Assembly (NCBI GenBank): GCA_037954325.1
Contig: JBBMNZ010000001.1
Span: 14,171,758 to 14,235,757 of the forward strand
Source of the DNA: Fistularia commersonii
Taxonomy: Eukaryota > Chordata > Actinopteri > Syngnathiformes > Fistulariidae
Direction: 5' to 3'
Length of the DNA stretch: 64,000 nt
The notes beneath the pieces were generated by a model. That model searched no databases and had not been told where the DNA came from. It was given only the letters and a program-made list of their open reading frames with translations. The stretch's first letter is position 1. Each line of letters starts with the position of its first letter. The translations under genes were made by a program, and so were the position numbers. Positions 1-12,405 of the stretch are shown piece by piece.

Positions 1-167
1 TTGTTGTAGATAGCTTCTCTACAGCCTGAATTGGGCTTCTAGATGTGTTTTACCTGTGATCTTGGCAAAAGGGACAGTAACACATTGTCCTGTGTATTAA
101 TGAATGATAGATTTCACCTTTTTTTTGGCCCGTCACTACAACGACCGCTTTTTTCTGTTGCTCCCTT

Positions 168-573
168 CAGGAGCTGCCAGAGTGAGTCAACTTCCTCCAT
201 CCAACCCTATTCTCTGAATCCTCTTCTCCCACACCAAATAACTTCCTGTCCTCTTTCAGTCCATCCGTAAATCTACTCTTTGGTCTTCCTGCCTGGTAGT
301 TCACACCTCAGCATCCTTCTGTCATATTCGCAATACATTCCTGTACATGTCCAAACATTCTCAATCTTGCCTCTGACTATGTTCAAAACATCTAACATGA
401 GCTGTCCCTCTGGTGGACTCATCCCGTCCACTATCAGGAGTCCCAAAGAGAACCTGAACATCATATCTGTTTCCTCCAGCTATGCCTCCTGTTTTTTCCT
501 CAATGTCACAGTTTCTGAACCAAATGGCTTCGCTGATTTCACCACTGTCTTGCACGCCTTTCCTTTGGTTTTT
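168..573 (-). repeat. RTE-like LINE 3' fragment
   Basis: This block aligns by eye with 53,050-53,530, sharing phrases such as 'tttggtcttcctgcctgg' and 'caccactgtcttg'. Read on the minus strand it gives pieces of the C-terminal tail of an RTE-type LINE protein, including a stretch ending in RGTAHVRCFE. The frame is broken by stops and shifts. It is a dead, 5'-truncated copy of the same family as the longer copy near 53-54.8 kb. The clade name is inferred from the reverse transcriptase motifs of that longer copy. Confidence 0.7.
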
Positions 574-888
574 TGTTGGTCATTCACTTTAAAAAAAACA
601 TGTATGTGGATATGATTATTCTCATAAAAAAGGTAGAAATGGAAACAGAAATTAGTCAAAAGCTGACAGACAACAGTACCATTTGAACTGTTTACTAGTT
701 AATATGACCTGCCTACTGCACGGAGTGTATTTCTTGCCTCATGAACAAGTGGCTTGGGCAAAACTAAACAAATAAATCAGCAAATGGAAAATGTTATCAA
801 TAAGAGAAGGAAAGGATAGTGAGAAGGAAAAGGAGTCCTGGTGTTTTGTACTTGTTATTGGAATTACAACATCACATTGTTTTTGGTT

Positions 889-1173
889 CATGCATGCATG
901 CATTCATTCATTCATTATCTACATTGCTTATCCTGCACTCATGGTTACGGGCCGAGAGGCAAGTTACACTCTTCAACGGTGTCTGTCAATCACAGCATTT
1001 GGAGACAGACAACCATTCACACATGCAGGCACTTTTGGGTTGTTGTGGGAGGAAGGCTGGGAGGCTGTGGGAGGAAACCAGAAGAAACCAACACAGAAAG
1101 GCCCCTTGTCAGAATCAAATCATGGACCTTCTACCTGTGAGGCGCAAGGGCTAACCATTACACCACCATGCCA
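889..1173 (-). repeat. tRNA-related SINE-like repeat, copy 1
   Basis: On the minus strand this reads as the common teleost repeat that begins near 'ggcatggtggtgtaatggtt' and ends in an ATGAATGA-type tail. The middle contains the hallmark phrases 'ggaaaccagaagaaacc' and 'cacagaaaggcccc'. Two more copies lie at 48,783 and 59,770. The tRNA-like head (box B) is degenerate here. The SINE assignment is inferred from the box B matches in the other copies. Confidence 0.65.
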
Positions 1174-1506
1174 TCCACTGGTCACGTGTCAGTTAAAATC
1201 ATAAAATTAAAACCCAAATGTAATCACAACTCAAAAACATCAGAATTTTAATTTTAAGAGCTGAAGTTATACTCACCACAGACCCTCTGTGGAAGATCTG
1301 CACTGGGAAACCAGAACCTCTGCACAGCAGACAGAGGAGTCATCAGTTACCGACCTCAATTTAACCTTAACCTTAGCAAGAGCATCTGTTGCCGAAACCT
1401 GCTCAACATTTGGTGAAATATAGTAAAGATTCCAGGTTTTAACACACTTTCAGATAAATTCATTTGGAAAAATTACATAGGATTTGCTCATTAACACCCT
1501 CTGCAG

Positions 1507-1993
1507 CAGGGGTGGGCAAACTTTTTGGCTCTAGGGCCGCATTGACTTTTAAAAATTGACAGACAGGCCGGGTCAGCACATGATACAATAGGTACAAAAA
1601 AAAAAAAATGCATTTGTTAACAGCACATATGAGACTCGTCTGATATTTTTCTGTGGAGATAAAACCAGCTTGGTTTAGAAGGCTCTGACGTTTGCTTGCA
1701 GGTCATACACAAACCGCTTTTTTCCTTGTAGCTTTACGTCCAGGTCATTCATGTGCGTCAGTATGTCCACAAGAAAGGCTGAATCACAAAGGCAATCTGT
1801 GTCATTCAGCTTAGGAAATTTCTCAAGTGTTCTTAAGTAGCTCCAAAAATGAAATTATTTCCTGTTTGAGCTCCCACATTCATTGACCCAATCATTCGCA
1901 TCAAGTATGGATTCTGAACCAATCTTTGGCGGGCCGGATTAATCAGACCAACGGGCGGGTTGTGCCCCGCGGGCCGTAGTTTGCCCACCCCTG
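1507..1993. mobile_element. Non-autonomous hAT-type transposon
   Basis: Perfect 16-bp terminal inverted repeats (CAGGGGTGGGCAAACT at 1507-1522, its complement at 1978-1993) bound a 487-bp element. The flanking 8-mers ctctgcag (1499-1506) and ctctacac (1994-2001) agree at 6 of 8 positions. That fits a decayed 8-bp hAT target duplication. The minus strand of the interior (about 1,680-1,815) still reads as a piece of a hAT-family transposase with the core DILTHMNDLDVKLQGKK, then loses frame. The element is a deletion derivative of an autonomous transposon and cannot move by itself. Confidence 0.8.
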
Positions 1994-2001
1994 CTCTACA
2001 C

Positions 2002-5000
2002 GCTGTCCTGTTCGTGCGCATTATTCAGAAGGCACAGTTTCACTAAGAAAAAGCATGAGAAAAAATACAACTTTATATGGCTTAACAAGCCTGAAAGTGC
2101 AATGCTCGCCATAAAACTTTTATTATTATAAAAAATCTTCTGATTTTATGTCATGTCCAAAATATTTTTGGTAGATATATCACTATCAGAGTTATGTGAT
2201 GAAATAGATTAGCTGCTTTGATCAATGTCAGCTATTTGAAGACTTAGATATGGAAGAAAAGTGACTTAATTTTTCTGATGGCATTTGAGTGTTAACGGAT
2301 ACCATTTATCCAGCTTTTTAAGAACATATGTTGTATTTTTAATGTGATTTGGAGGAATCTAACTTTAAATAGAAGCTGATACATGAACAAAAACTTTATA
2401 ATCAAGATATTCAGAAATGAATAAGAATATGGCTGTGCCATTATTTAACATGTACAAGCATCCTTGAAATTTCATTTACCATTCGATAGCACTTCTTCCT
2501 CTTTGTTTGTTTTAGTTGGGTTTGTCTTCAACCTTACCTGCTGCTCAACAAGACCAGAAGGAGTATGAGGAGGAGGAGCACCATTTAGAAGACACTTCGT
2601 TCTTCAGGCCTGGTATGGGAAACACTAGAGGTAGATTGATTAGCCCGTTCAGTTTGACTGATTATTCAGGGCCTGTTAGGTGGAAATGAACCATTTATGG
2701 CTGATTATTGTCCCTGTGAGCAAAATCTTCAGGTACAACCCACTGATGAACTGTTTAACCTCAAATTTGCGTAAGTCCTTTGTACTTCCAGTGATGAAAA
2801 TGTCTGGTTTCATGTTGTTCAACATTTCTAGTTTATGAGTAATGTCCTTAATCAAGATTTGAAAGAGAAATAATCTTGTCAGTTAAATGCCTCTTAAAAT
2901 TGGAAAAGCTTGTGTACTCACTTTTACCATATATACTCTTTTTATAGCAGATTTAAGAGAATTATATCTGAGATCGTGGTCATTTTATAAATTTGTGTTA
3001 GTACTTACGGTGCAATTTTGAAAAAATCAAGATGTAGAATAATGAAAATGTTCTCTTCCTACACAGAGCAAATCTACGTTGACTTAAAAATTAGAATTAA
3101 TTTTTTCTCTCTCTTGTTAGTTATTTGACATTAGATAACTATCACCAAAATTAAAATAAAAGACTACCAACAAACAGACATGCTTTGACTCCACTTTTTT
3201 TTTGTGCAAACTGTTAAATTGTTATTCAAGAGTTTCCCTGCCAATGCTGCAGTAAAAACCTAAAATTTAGTGTGAGACACGGCTGCAGCTCTCCTCACTA
3301 ACTATGTAGCAATAGGAGAAAAAGATTACCCTTTTTGTGTTTGCCGCAAAATTAGTGGGTGCATGTTTGTAGCCACATTTTTTTTTTTCATATGGAGAAG
3401 AGCCGGAATAGGACAGCGGGTCTCAGGTGGCAACGGCACCGAACCTCATGCTATTGTCCAGCCCTGCAGCACACACTCACTTTTAAGTGTGGCCTTTCCC
3501 AGCCTGGTCACCCATTTCCATTTATCTGCAGGGATAACTATAAAAATCTGTCAGGAGGCAGGGTGGGTTTTTCGTTCAACCCAGCCCAGCTGGCAGATTG
3601 AGAGCCCCCTGTAATGCACAAGTCTGTTTTTATTATTCTTGCTGGGGGAACACTATTTCATCAAGTGCATGATTCCACACAAGAGAGGAGATAGCCCCAG
3701 CCCAGCTATATTTCTTCCAATCAAACATTCCAAGGGGAAAAAATGAGTGGGTGCCATCAAATCCCAGAATAATGCTGCCAGATTTTATGTAAAAAGAAGG
3801 ACTGATGGACAAATACAGGAAGGCAAGACAAGTTTAATGACGTGTGTTCAGGAGCTGAGATTGGAAAACTGACAGAGAAAAGCAGCCTCTTTGCTGGAAT
3901 ATAAATTGTTGTGCGCTGTAAAAAGGCTTTTATCTGGAGTGAATATGGGACGTAATACACAGGTCAGGGTTAAGTCATTTTCTCCGGCAAGTTAAGCGAA
4001 TAATGAAGGCGAGCCCGCATGGAGAGGAGCACTGCTACTGCCAGTTTGTCTTCATTTATTATGCCAAATCTCATGATTTTGGCGTTGGCGCGGTGAGTGC
4101 TCTGGCGCGCACCGGTAGACGACATATCGCTTAATTTACACAAGGTAATGAAAGCAGGGAATGGGAGGACAAAACAATTTACCTGCTGACACGGGAAGAA
4201 GTGATTTGCGAACACGGGGGGTGAGAGAAAGAGCAGGCAGAGGGCCAGGGCCATGGGGTGGAATGGGGCAGAGATAGGGATGAGGGGAAGGAAGGAGAGA
4301 ATAGGGGAGGCACGGAGGTCTGAAAGAGGAATGGTGAAGGAAAATTAAAGGATAAACCCAAGAGAACAAGGAAGAAGGTGAGGGCAACAAGAGCCTCTGC
4401 CTCAACTCCTCAGGTGATGATGATGGCTTCAATGAGGCAACAGTAAACCCTCCTCTGCTCTCTCCTCGCCCCCACACACAAAAATACCTGCAATCAGGGA
4501 GCGAAATTGACCTCAAATCTAGAGGGTCTGTGCTGACAAGGCCCTTGTTTTACTCCCAACCCCCACTCGATTGTAATCATTTATCAGGGAACCACGTGGG
4601 TTCGCGCGCAGGCAGCTTCAGCATCACTCCGGAGCCACAACAGGTATTTTTAAACAAAGACCAAGTCTCTGACAGCTTTTCGCCAGATACTTTAGCAACA
4701 ATCCAAGAAGCCTGACTTTGATTAATATCCATTTCTTCATGTCAGGGCACACACATAACATGACAGAAACAGTTCACAAGTGTAAATGAAAATGCGGTCT
4801 GAGATGCATCATTTGCTCTGTGGCGACAAAAAGAATCGTCCAAGTTGGGATTGCAAAGCAAATGATCAAGATCAAAATTAGCTCAGCAAATCACTCAGCA
4901 GCATTGACGGATGCCTTCTAATAGTTCCCAATCATCCATTATAGTCTGTCTCACAGACAGAGCGTCTGGCTCTCGAATTTGTGCTGGAGCGGCACTGTAA

Positions 5001-5842
5001 TTCTCCAATCACCGGCCTTTCAGGTGTGGCCACTTCTTTGGGCAGTCAGATCAGATGAGCTCTGGCTTTTTCTTTGTATGAGGCCAAACTCTATTTGTCT
5101 GCTCAGATGAACAAAAAACAATCAGAGACCCAAGAGGGGCCTGCTTTTTGGTGTCTCTGGAGAAGGGCCAGGGCACATCGAGGGAGGGGTTGGGGAGGTG
5201 TACAGTGGTATGACACTGATAACAGAGCACCCCCCCCCCTTTTCCTGTTTTGCTACCCACTGTGGGTGGTTGGTTCTAGTGATGATGAACAGGGACGCGG
5301 CTCAGTACCAGGTCCCTGTTGTCAAAGCTCTCAGCAGGACTAGACCAAGAAAGGAAGTGTCACTCTCAGCGGGCTTGCTGGGCCAACCTGGACTCTGCTG
5401 AGTCCTGCTGCTGCGGTCTTCACAACAAATCAAACACCGCGACACTCACCCCTACCCGAATGCAGCCACACACGTAGCTTGGCTTCCACTGTCTGGAAGA
5501 ATGTGTTAGGAAACATAACCTGGAAGTTTGGCTGCTGAATTAAAGGGGCCCTCAAACTTTTCAGGAGCCAACACTCAACACAGGAGACCTGTAAGGGCAC
5601 TATCCCGGGAAATAGCTTACACACACACGCAAGATGGTCTTTCTAACTTTTAAGTTTAACGATTATACTTCACAATTTTGTAGTAGTAGGTTATTTTTAA
5701 ACATTACAAAACACAATGCTCGGGGGAATTTTAAAGCAATTTTTTGCTGCATGAGAATTCCTTTATTTGGCATTCACTGCGGACAGAAAAGTAATAATTT
5801 CATTGTACAGGGAAATGTGCTTCGTTTCTGTTGATATAACTA
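2002..5842. other. Non-coding, no gene seen
   Basis: No open frame here looks like protein on either strand. About 2,000-3,250 is AT-rich and featureless. From about 3,650 to 5,450 the sequence is of mixed composition and nearly free of simple repeats. That makes it a candidate for conserved non-coding DNA, which only a multi-fish alignment could confirm. A C-run lies at 5,230-5,239. Confidence 0.5.
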
Positions 5843-5844
5843 TA

Positions 5845-6132
5845 GAGGACTGTCTCAGAAAATTAGAATATTGTGATGAAGCTCTTTATCTTCTGTAGTG
5901 TGATTAATAAAACAAAAATTACTTTTTCATGATATTCTAATATTTTGAGATAGGATTTTTGAGTTTTCTTAAGATATAAGCCATAATCAGCAATATTAAA
6001 GTAATTTAAAGGCTTGCAATATTTCAGTTGATTTGTAATGAATCCAGAATTTATGACATTTTTGTTTTTGTAATTGCATTACAGAAGATAAAGAACTTTA
6101 TCACAATATTCTAATTTTCTGAGACAGTCCTG
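5845..6132. mobile_element. TA-flanked MITE (mariner/Tc1-like)
   Basis: Inverted repeats of about 52 bp bound this 288-bp element. The left arm starts GAGGACTGTCTCAGAAAATT (5845 onward) and the right arm is its near-perfect complement ending at 6132. The two arms differ at only a few positions. TA dinucleotides at 5843-5844 and 6133-6134 are the likely target duplication. No transposase is present. I recognise the arm sequence as a family common in teleost genomes. The superfamily is inferred from the TA target and arm structure. Confidence 0.8.
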
Positions 6133-6134
6133 TA

Positions 6135-9100
6135 CCGTTCATAATACTATTTTTGGGGGGATTTTGGGATATTTTCTTGCCACCACCACAGCCGTTATTC
6201 ACGACTCTACAAAAAAAAAATCGAGTTTTAAGAAAGTTACTGAAATAATCACAAAATGTCATTTTAACTTGGACATTTTGAATTTGATATTTCTCGATTT
6301 TTATCGTTCCATATGGCATAAGTAGACATTTTCCTAATAGTTTTATCATTCTAAAAAGAGTTTCCGAAAAAGCATCTCATATTAAGAAATCAACTTTAGG
6401 ACCTATAGCCACCTGGGTATCTTTGTGTTTTCAAAGTGTGTATGTAGTTGCCCCTCTCCAAGGGAAGAGACGGATCCTTGGGCTGCAGTTACAAGGGGGG
6501 TCCCTGCAAAACATTTCCCGGCCATGGCTCTCTCCACAGGGTGATTTTCCCTCACAATGAGAGGTGACAGTGAACAGTAGAACTCGTCAGTGTGAATAAC
6601 ACACAGTCACGCTTGGTGAGACCCTCTGGTGGAGCACGACACACACTCACACACAGTGATGCACACACACGGGCTCAAGGGCCCGGTGGTCGGCAGGCTG
6701 TCAACCTCAGTGAACTTGCTTCCATTATAGCTTCACGGGGGACAAATTGAGCGATCTGATGGGTTAAATTTTGACATGTTGGCCAGTCGGGCCCGTTTCT
6801 GTTACAGTCAGATCACTTTCGATTGTTTCACCGGTGAAAAGCGTGAGCTCCGGTTCCGTCTTAAGTCGACGCAAAACCTGAGTTTCATAAAGGTCAGAAG
6901 GACTGATTTTAATTTTACAAACTCAGCTGAGCTCACATTTCTGTAGCATCAGGTCTATGACAGCTGCATGTCCCTCACTCATGTACCGTTCTCTTGGGTC
7001 TTGCAGTGTCCTTCAGTGGCTCATTTATAAGAGCAGTCCATAACACAACCAGTGTTAATTTACCCACTTTCTCCGTCCACTGCCCCATCAGCATATAGTA
7101 TCACATAACTGCTAATGGGCTAATGGAGAAAGGAAGGACCGAGCGGGAGCGAGACAGTCGGAGATAGGGAAATGGAGTTCAGGTTCATCCAAACATTTAA
7201 TAACTTATTCAATCTGGAGAGTTCACCTCTTACTGGACTAATTATATAATTTAACTGGCTTAGGCAAGGGAGCCAGCATGGACATTCCGTCTTACAGTGT
7301 CATCGCATAATTATGACTTATGCCAGCGCAGCCTTGCAAGCTGGATGAAGTCAGCTTGCCATAAATTTTAATGATCACTTAGACAATGCTTAGGCTCACA
7401 GGAAAGTATGAACTTTGCGAAAGCCTGGAAACGGAGAGTGGACGGGGAAGTGAAAGAAGAGCCCCCCCAGAGGCGGCAAACGGGCGCGATTCTGAAATCA
7501 CTTTGGAGGAGGTTTAAACAGCACGCATTCAACCGCCTGAAGGTGTAGTGTCAGACTGCGATGTCCCCATGAGGCCACTGGTGGGCCTGACAGCGGGCTA
7601 AACAACCCAGTTTAGCCTGTTTCAATAGAAAACTGAGATTTACATGAAACGGTTGCAGATTCGATGTGCCGGGAGAAGAAATGAGTTCAGACCATCTTGT
7701 ATGCAAAGTTGGTTTAGCTTTTTTCTACAGAGCAGTATAAGTTTCTAATAACTTTCAAAGGGTGGAAAAAAAAAAGAGAAAAGGGCATAATGGTGTGAAA
7801 ATAGATGGGGCATAATGAAAGGGGCTGAGTGTCTTTTTAATCGCTGTAAAATGGCTAATTAGCCCTCTATGATTGATCATTGTGGGAGCACTCATTGGAA
7901 GGTCTCAGTCTCCTGGGTTTGAACAGTGTTCTGGTAAAATAATTTTACATTTCTGGTGTAATTAAGATATATTCTATGACCTCCATGACCTTTTAGTTCA
8001 GTGTATGGAAATATTTCAAGTGACCTGGTGCTCCTTAAACTTGTATTTAAAAAATTAGCACTTATTTTACAGTCTCGTTAACTCTAAAATGTGGTTCTCA
8101 TTAGATAGCGACAGCGACACATAAGCTCAGGTGATGAAGAGTCTGATGAGAAGACATGGTGCCACCAGGTCACAAACTCTAGAAATAATCTTAAAGTGGT
8201 GTCTGAAGCATTATTCCTGCAGTTAAATGTCTCAGTTAAACATCATCGAGGATATACTTGAAGAAATATCTGTTGGTTGTAAGCCTACACGTTCAATTCT
8301 GATACATCATGAGTTTTTTGATTTTTATCATTCGCAATATTCTTGTCACTACACAGCGATTTTTTGTTAATTTCCTGCAAATGCTTTTATTGAAAATAAG
8401 TACAGTATTAAGCAATTTCTGACAAATAAAAAAAGGATTTCTTTGAACATATAAGAGTTTCACTGCAGGGACAGCCATATCCAATCATTTCAATTAAAAA
8501 GACTATTGAGCTGCATGTTGTCCATTCAGATATTCTGTGCATATGGAAAAATAAGACGGCGGTCAATAAATATTATCTCTCTTACACTTGACATTACTAT
8601 CAGAGTGGTGAATATCCCATTGCAGGGGAGCTCAGCTATTCATTACTAGGATTGAATAACAAGCATTACCTGCCTGTTTGGAAATCCCAACCAGAGAGCT
8701 GATTGATAATGCATGACACAAAAATGTTTTGTTTACTCATAGATATGGCTTTCAGCTGGGCTTTATTTTCTTGTTTTTCCTCTGAAACTCAATTCATCTG
8801 ACTAAGTTGAGAGTCGCAGTTCAAAAGGTCCGGACTCACCACAGCATCGGGCTCCATAGGTTGGACACCTGAGGGATGTGCATGCTATACTCACCCTGTT
8901 TAGCCAGTAACCTCCAAAAGGAAAATGTAACATGAAAACATCATCTCACACAAAAATGTCATTCCTTCAGCAGCCTTAGATTAGATTGAAAGTTCCCTTC
9001 ACACTTTCCAGAGGTTGTCAAATGAGCCGTCCCTCATGTGTCGGTGTTGGCCTCAGCTCATCTGCTCTAATACATCACATAGCCTTTTATATGGATCAGT

Positions 9101-12100
9101 ATGAAAGTGACCTGTAACATAGACGCCGGCAGCTCCTCCTCTGGTACACGCGGTGATTGATAACATTTCCCCAGCTCTTCACAATCATGCCCATTTGTAT
9201 AGTTGTTTGGAGAAAAGCCTTTGGTTGTCCAGTTACGTTTCCAGTGCCCATCATTGCCTCCCAGACAACGTGACATCAGACTCGGAAACATAAGATGAGA
9301 TAAACTTTACTGATCCCCATAGGGAGAATTCTTTTGTCGCAGCAGCGGAACAGTTATAGTGTCAGAGTGAACGTGGCAGTTTACTGTTTCCATTCATAAA
9401 GTACGGTGTGACAGCAGTCGACAGACTGTTTGTACAAATGGCAGATTAGTTTTTTTTTGTTTTTTTTTTTTCAAAAATGAAATAAAAAAGGAACTGAGGT
9501 GGCATTGCTATCAAAATGTCATCTATTCAGCCTGAACATATTCTCAGCTGATAAATGAATTCAGCTCATCAGCATGTCAGCACACTTTTAATGCTTCAAA
9601 AAGCCTTCAACTGCTGACTCCAGTCTGAGTGTTGAGATCGGGGGGGATCCTGAGCCTGTTTTGTGAACAGTGGTATTGGCATATTGGTCGAGCTAATGGC
9701 TACTTGGCACATAGACAGCTATCCATCGCAATCTCAGCTTCACTAATCCAATAGAGGCAACCTGCTTGGCATGAGAGACTCATCGGTCTTTACCGCTCAT
9801 CAATGGGGCTCCTCCTCGAGCTCGGAGCCCATTCATATTCCTCCATGTCAGACCAAAAGTAAACCCCGATCACAAAAACACTTTGCAATGAAAGAAGATA
9901 CTTAATGACTTCTGATTTACATAATCACTGCAATGTGGTATAAAGTAGTGGACATTATGAAACGTCCCAAAGGGATAAGGTGCATATTTTCCTCCTCACC
10001 ACGCTCTATCCTAAACTCATCAATAATCATGCAGCTATGTGTTTCAGCCCAATAGCTTAACAGCCACGCTGTGTTTTCTCACCTTGTTCTAAGTGAAGAG
10101 CTTCTTTTTATTTTTTATTTTTTTCTTTCAAAGTCAGGCTTTATGTCTGCTGCCACAATGATAATAATGTTTCTAATCTTGTTACATTACACACAGAATT
10201 GTCCTTCATGTTAATGGTGGCCCTTCCTCCTCCTTGCTCCACTCAGATGCTTTCTTTCAATTTGTGTACTGTCATCTCCACACCACACTGCTGAAATTGA
10301 TGCACCATTTTCCTTTTAATTAAATAATAATAAAAAAATAAAAATAAAAAACTGTTGGAGGTTCCTGGCAGGTGGAGGATCTGCACCCACATACAGCAGT
10401 CATGAGACCTAGCAGACTACACAACAGATGAGGGCTACTCCTACTCATTTCTGTGTTGCCGTGCCTGTCCGACCAAGATACACCGTGTATGAAATTAATA
10501 TTAATGTTAAATTATGAGCAACTACGTTCTGCGCGTTAAGCTAAAACAGCAGATCTTTTTAATGATGGTGAACATTTTTATCCAGGAATGTCAATTTGGT
10601 TCCACGATAGTCTTATTTACCGGCGATTCTATTCCACTATGACATATAAATAGCCCATGGATATTTTTCCTGGAAAATAAAAAATAACTATCCCAGGAAT
10701 CTCACTCAGGTAGGTTCGCCCTCAGGCGGAGCTTGAGTCGGGGTCTAAGAAATGAGAGCGTAAAATTCCCACACATTAAAAGGGAGGTAATTGGATTTCC
10801 TGTTTCCTGTCCGGTGGGCGTTGGGGTTCTGCAGCTGTGACATTATCAAGGTAACATAACCTGAAGGCTGCGGTTCCGCAGCAAGGCCCGGCAAGGCCTG
10901 TCCTCCAGTTCCACATCACTGCCTGTTTGGCTATTCATCATGTGGACCCTGCAAATGAAATTATGGGAGGAAGAGCAAAGGACATTCTTTGGGAATTAAT
11001 CCCATTTATGCCTAAACCCACTTCAGATTTTTACGGTGAGGCCCTCTTAAGATGTAAGGTGCGTTCACAATTAGAGAAGGCCTTAGAAGGATTGAAAGAA
11101 ACGCCGTGTGCACCGGTTTGTTTGGTGAGTAACTTGAAGACACAGACAAAAGGATTGTTATTTTCAAAAATGAGATGTCACTTCGAAAAATGTGCACGGA
11201 ATTTCCAACCAGTGTGATTTGACTGAAGTGTATAATTATTTGTTTTATTTGGATTTTAGCTGTCGCCATATTAGATTACACATCGGAATGTCATCCGTGA
11301 TATTTTTGTTTTTCCATTTAGAATTAAAGCAGATGTAAACGTCCGTGCAGCACTGAGCCTTATAGTCCAGCCACATTTATAGCCAAAAGGAGGTTCTGTT
11401 TGGTGCAAAGTAGAACCTCGTATTTCATCACATATTTAAATAGCAGTCAGTATATGTGCTATCAATTTAAAACATCCCTTATCTATACGAATATCACCGC
11501 TATCAGTTAATATGTTACTTCCAGCAAAGGACCCTTACCAGTCATACTATTGAAGCTGTTTGACAACCGTGTTTTAGAGCTCAAGTGGTTTGAATTACTA
11601 AAAATGAACTCGAGTGATGCGGCCATCAAGTCAGTTCAAAAATGGCAATTCCTTGTAGTTTTCCCGTGAATTTGCAAGTGAAAATGGAGCATACCTGGGG
11701 AAATTTGAATTGGGTGCAGCCCACCTTACATGGTAATGCACCGAGGGGTATCAAAGAAAGAAAGTTTGCACAAACTGGGCCACTGCGTGATAAAATAAGA
11801 GCAAGATAGATAGAAGAAGAGGACGCAAAGGAGTTGTTTTCTTTGAAAACACCAATTAGTTCAGTGTGTTAACGCTTGCGACGCATTGCAGATAAACACT
11901 GCCCCCTAGTGACGAGCAGCAGACACAGCCATCCAAACTTAAGCCTGATCGAAGCAAGGCTCTGTGGACGCAGAAGTTTTTTTTTATTTTATTTTATTTT
12001 TTCTAGGAACTACAGCGATTTAAACATGAAATTCCTGTGCATAGTTCGACAAATTAAAATTCAGTTTTGTCGTCGTCGTCCCCGAGAAAAATGCAAAATG

Positions 12101-12156
12101 TAGTTTGTGATGCTGTGTTTTGACTGGGTGTACCTGCTTATTGTCTGACTCATCGC
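6135..12156. other. Non-coding, low repeat content
   Basis: No exon is supported on either strand. The stretches at about 6,450-8,150, 8,520-9,280, 9,560-9,900 and 10,600-10,930 are of even composition, largely free of simple repeats and rich in homeodomain-type TAATTA cores. This is the look of developmental non-coding elements, but conservation cannot be seen from one sequence. The block at 9,291-9,335 ('gataaactttactgatcccc') resembles the end of a common fish dispersed repeat. Confidence 0.45.
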
Positions 12157-12405
12157 TGTTCCAATTACATGTATTTGATGCGCTCAAGATGCCCTGCAGG
12201 TTATCTATTAATAATGCCAATACTTCATAAATAACTTTATGCATATGTTTTAATTGTAAAGATATTTTTATTATCTTCTTTGTTCCAATTATATGTATTT
12301 GATGCGCTCAAGATGCCCTGTAGGTTATCTATTAATAATGCCAATACTTAATAAATAACTTGACGCATATGTATTAACTGTAAAGATATTTTTTAGCATC
12401 TTCTG
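12157..12405. repeat. 124-bp tandem duplication
   Basis: Unit 1 (12,157-12,280) and unit 2 (12,281 to about 12,405) are head-to-tail copies starting TGTTCCAATTA. They share 'gatgcgctcaagatgccctg' and differ at only about ten positions. There are two copies only. No coding frame is preserved and no target duplication of a transposon is apparent, so a simple local duplication is the best reading. Confidence 0.9.

Noticed and set aside
10927..11217. 96-codon plus-strand ORF
   Set aside because: No recognisable motif, no splice signals and no neighbouring exon. Probably chance.
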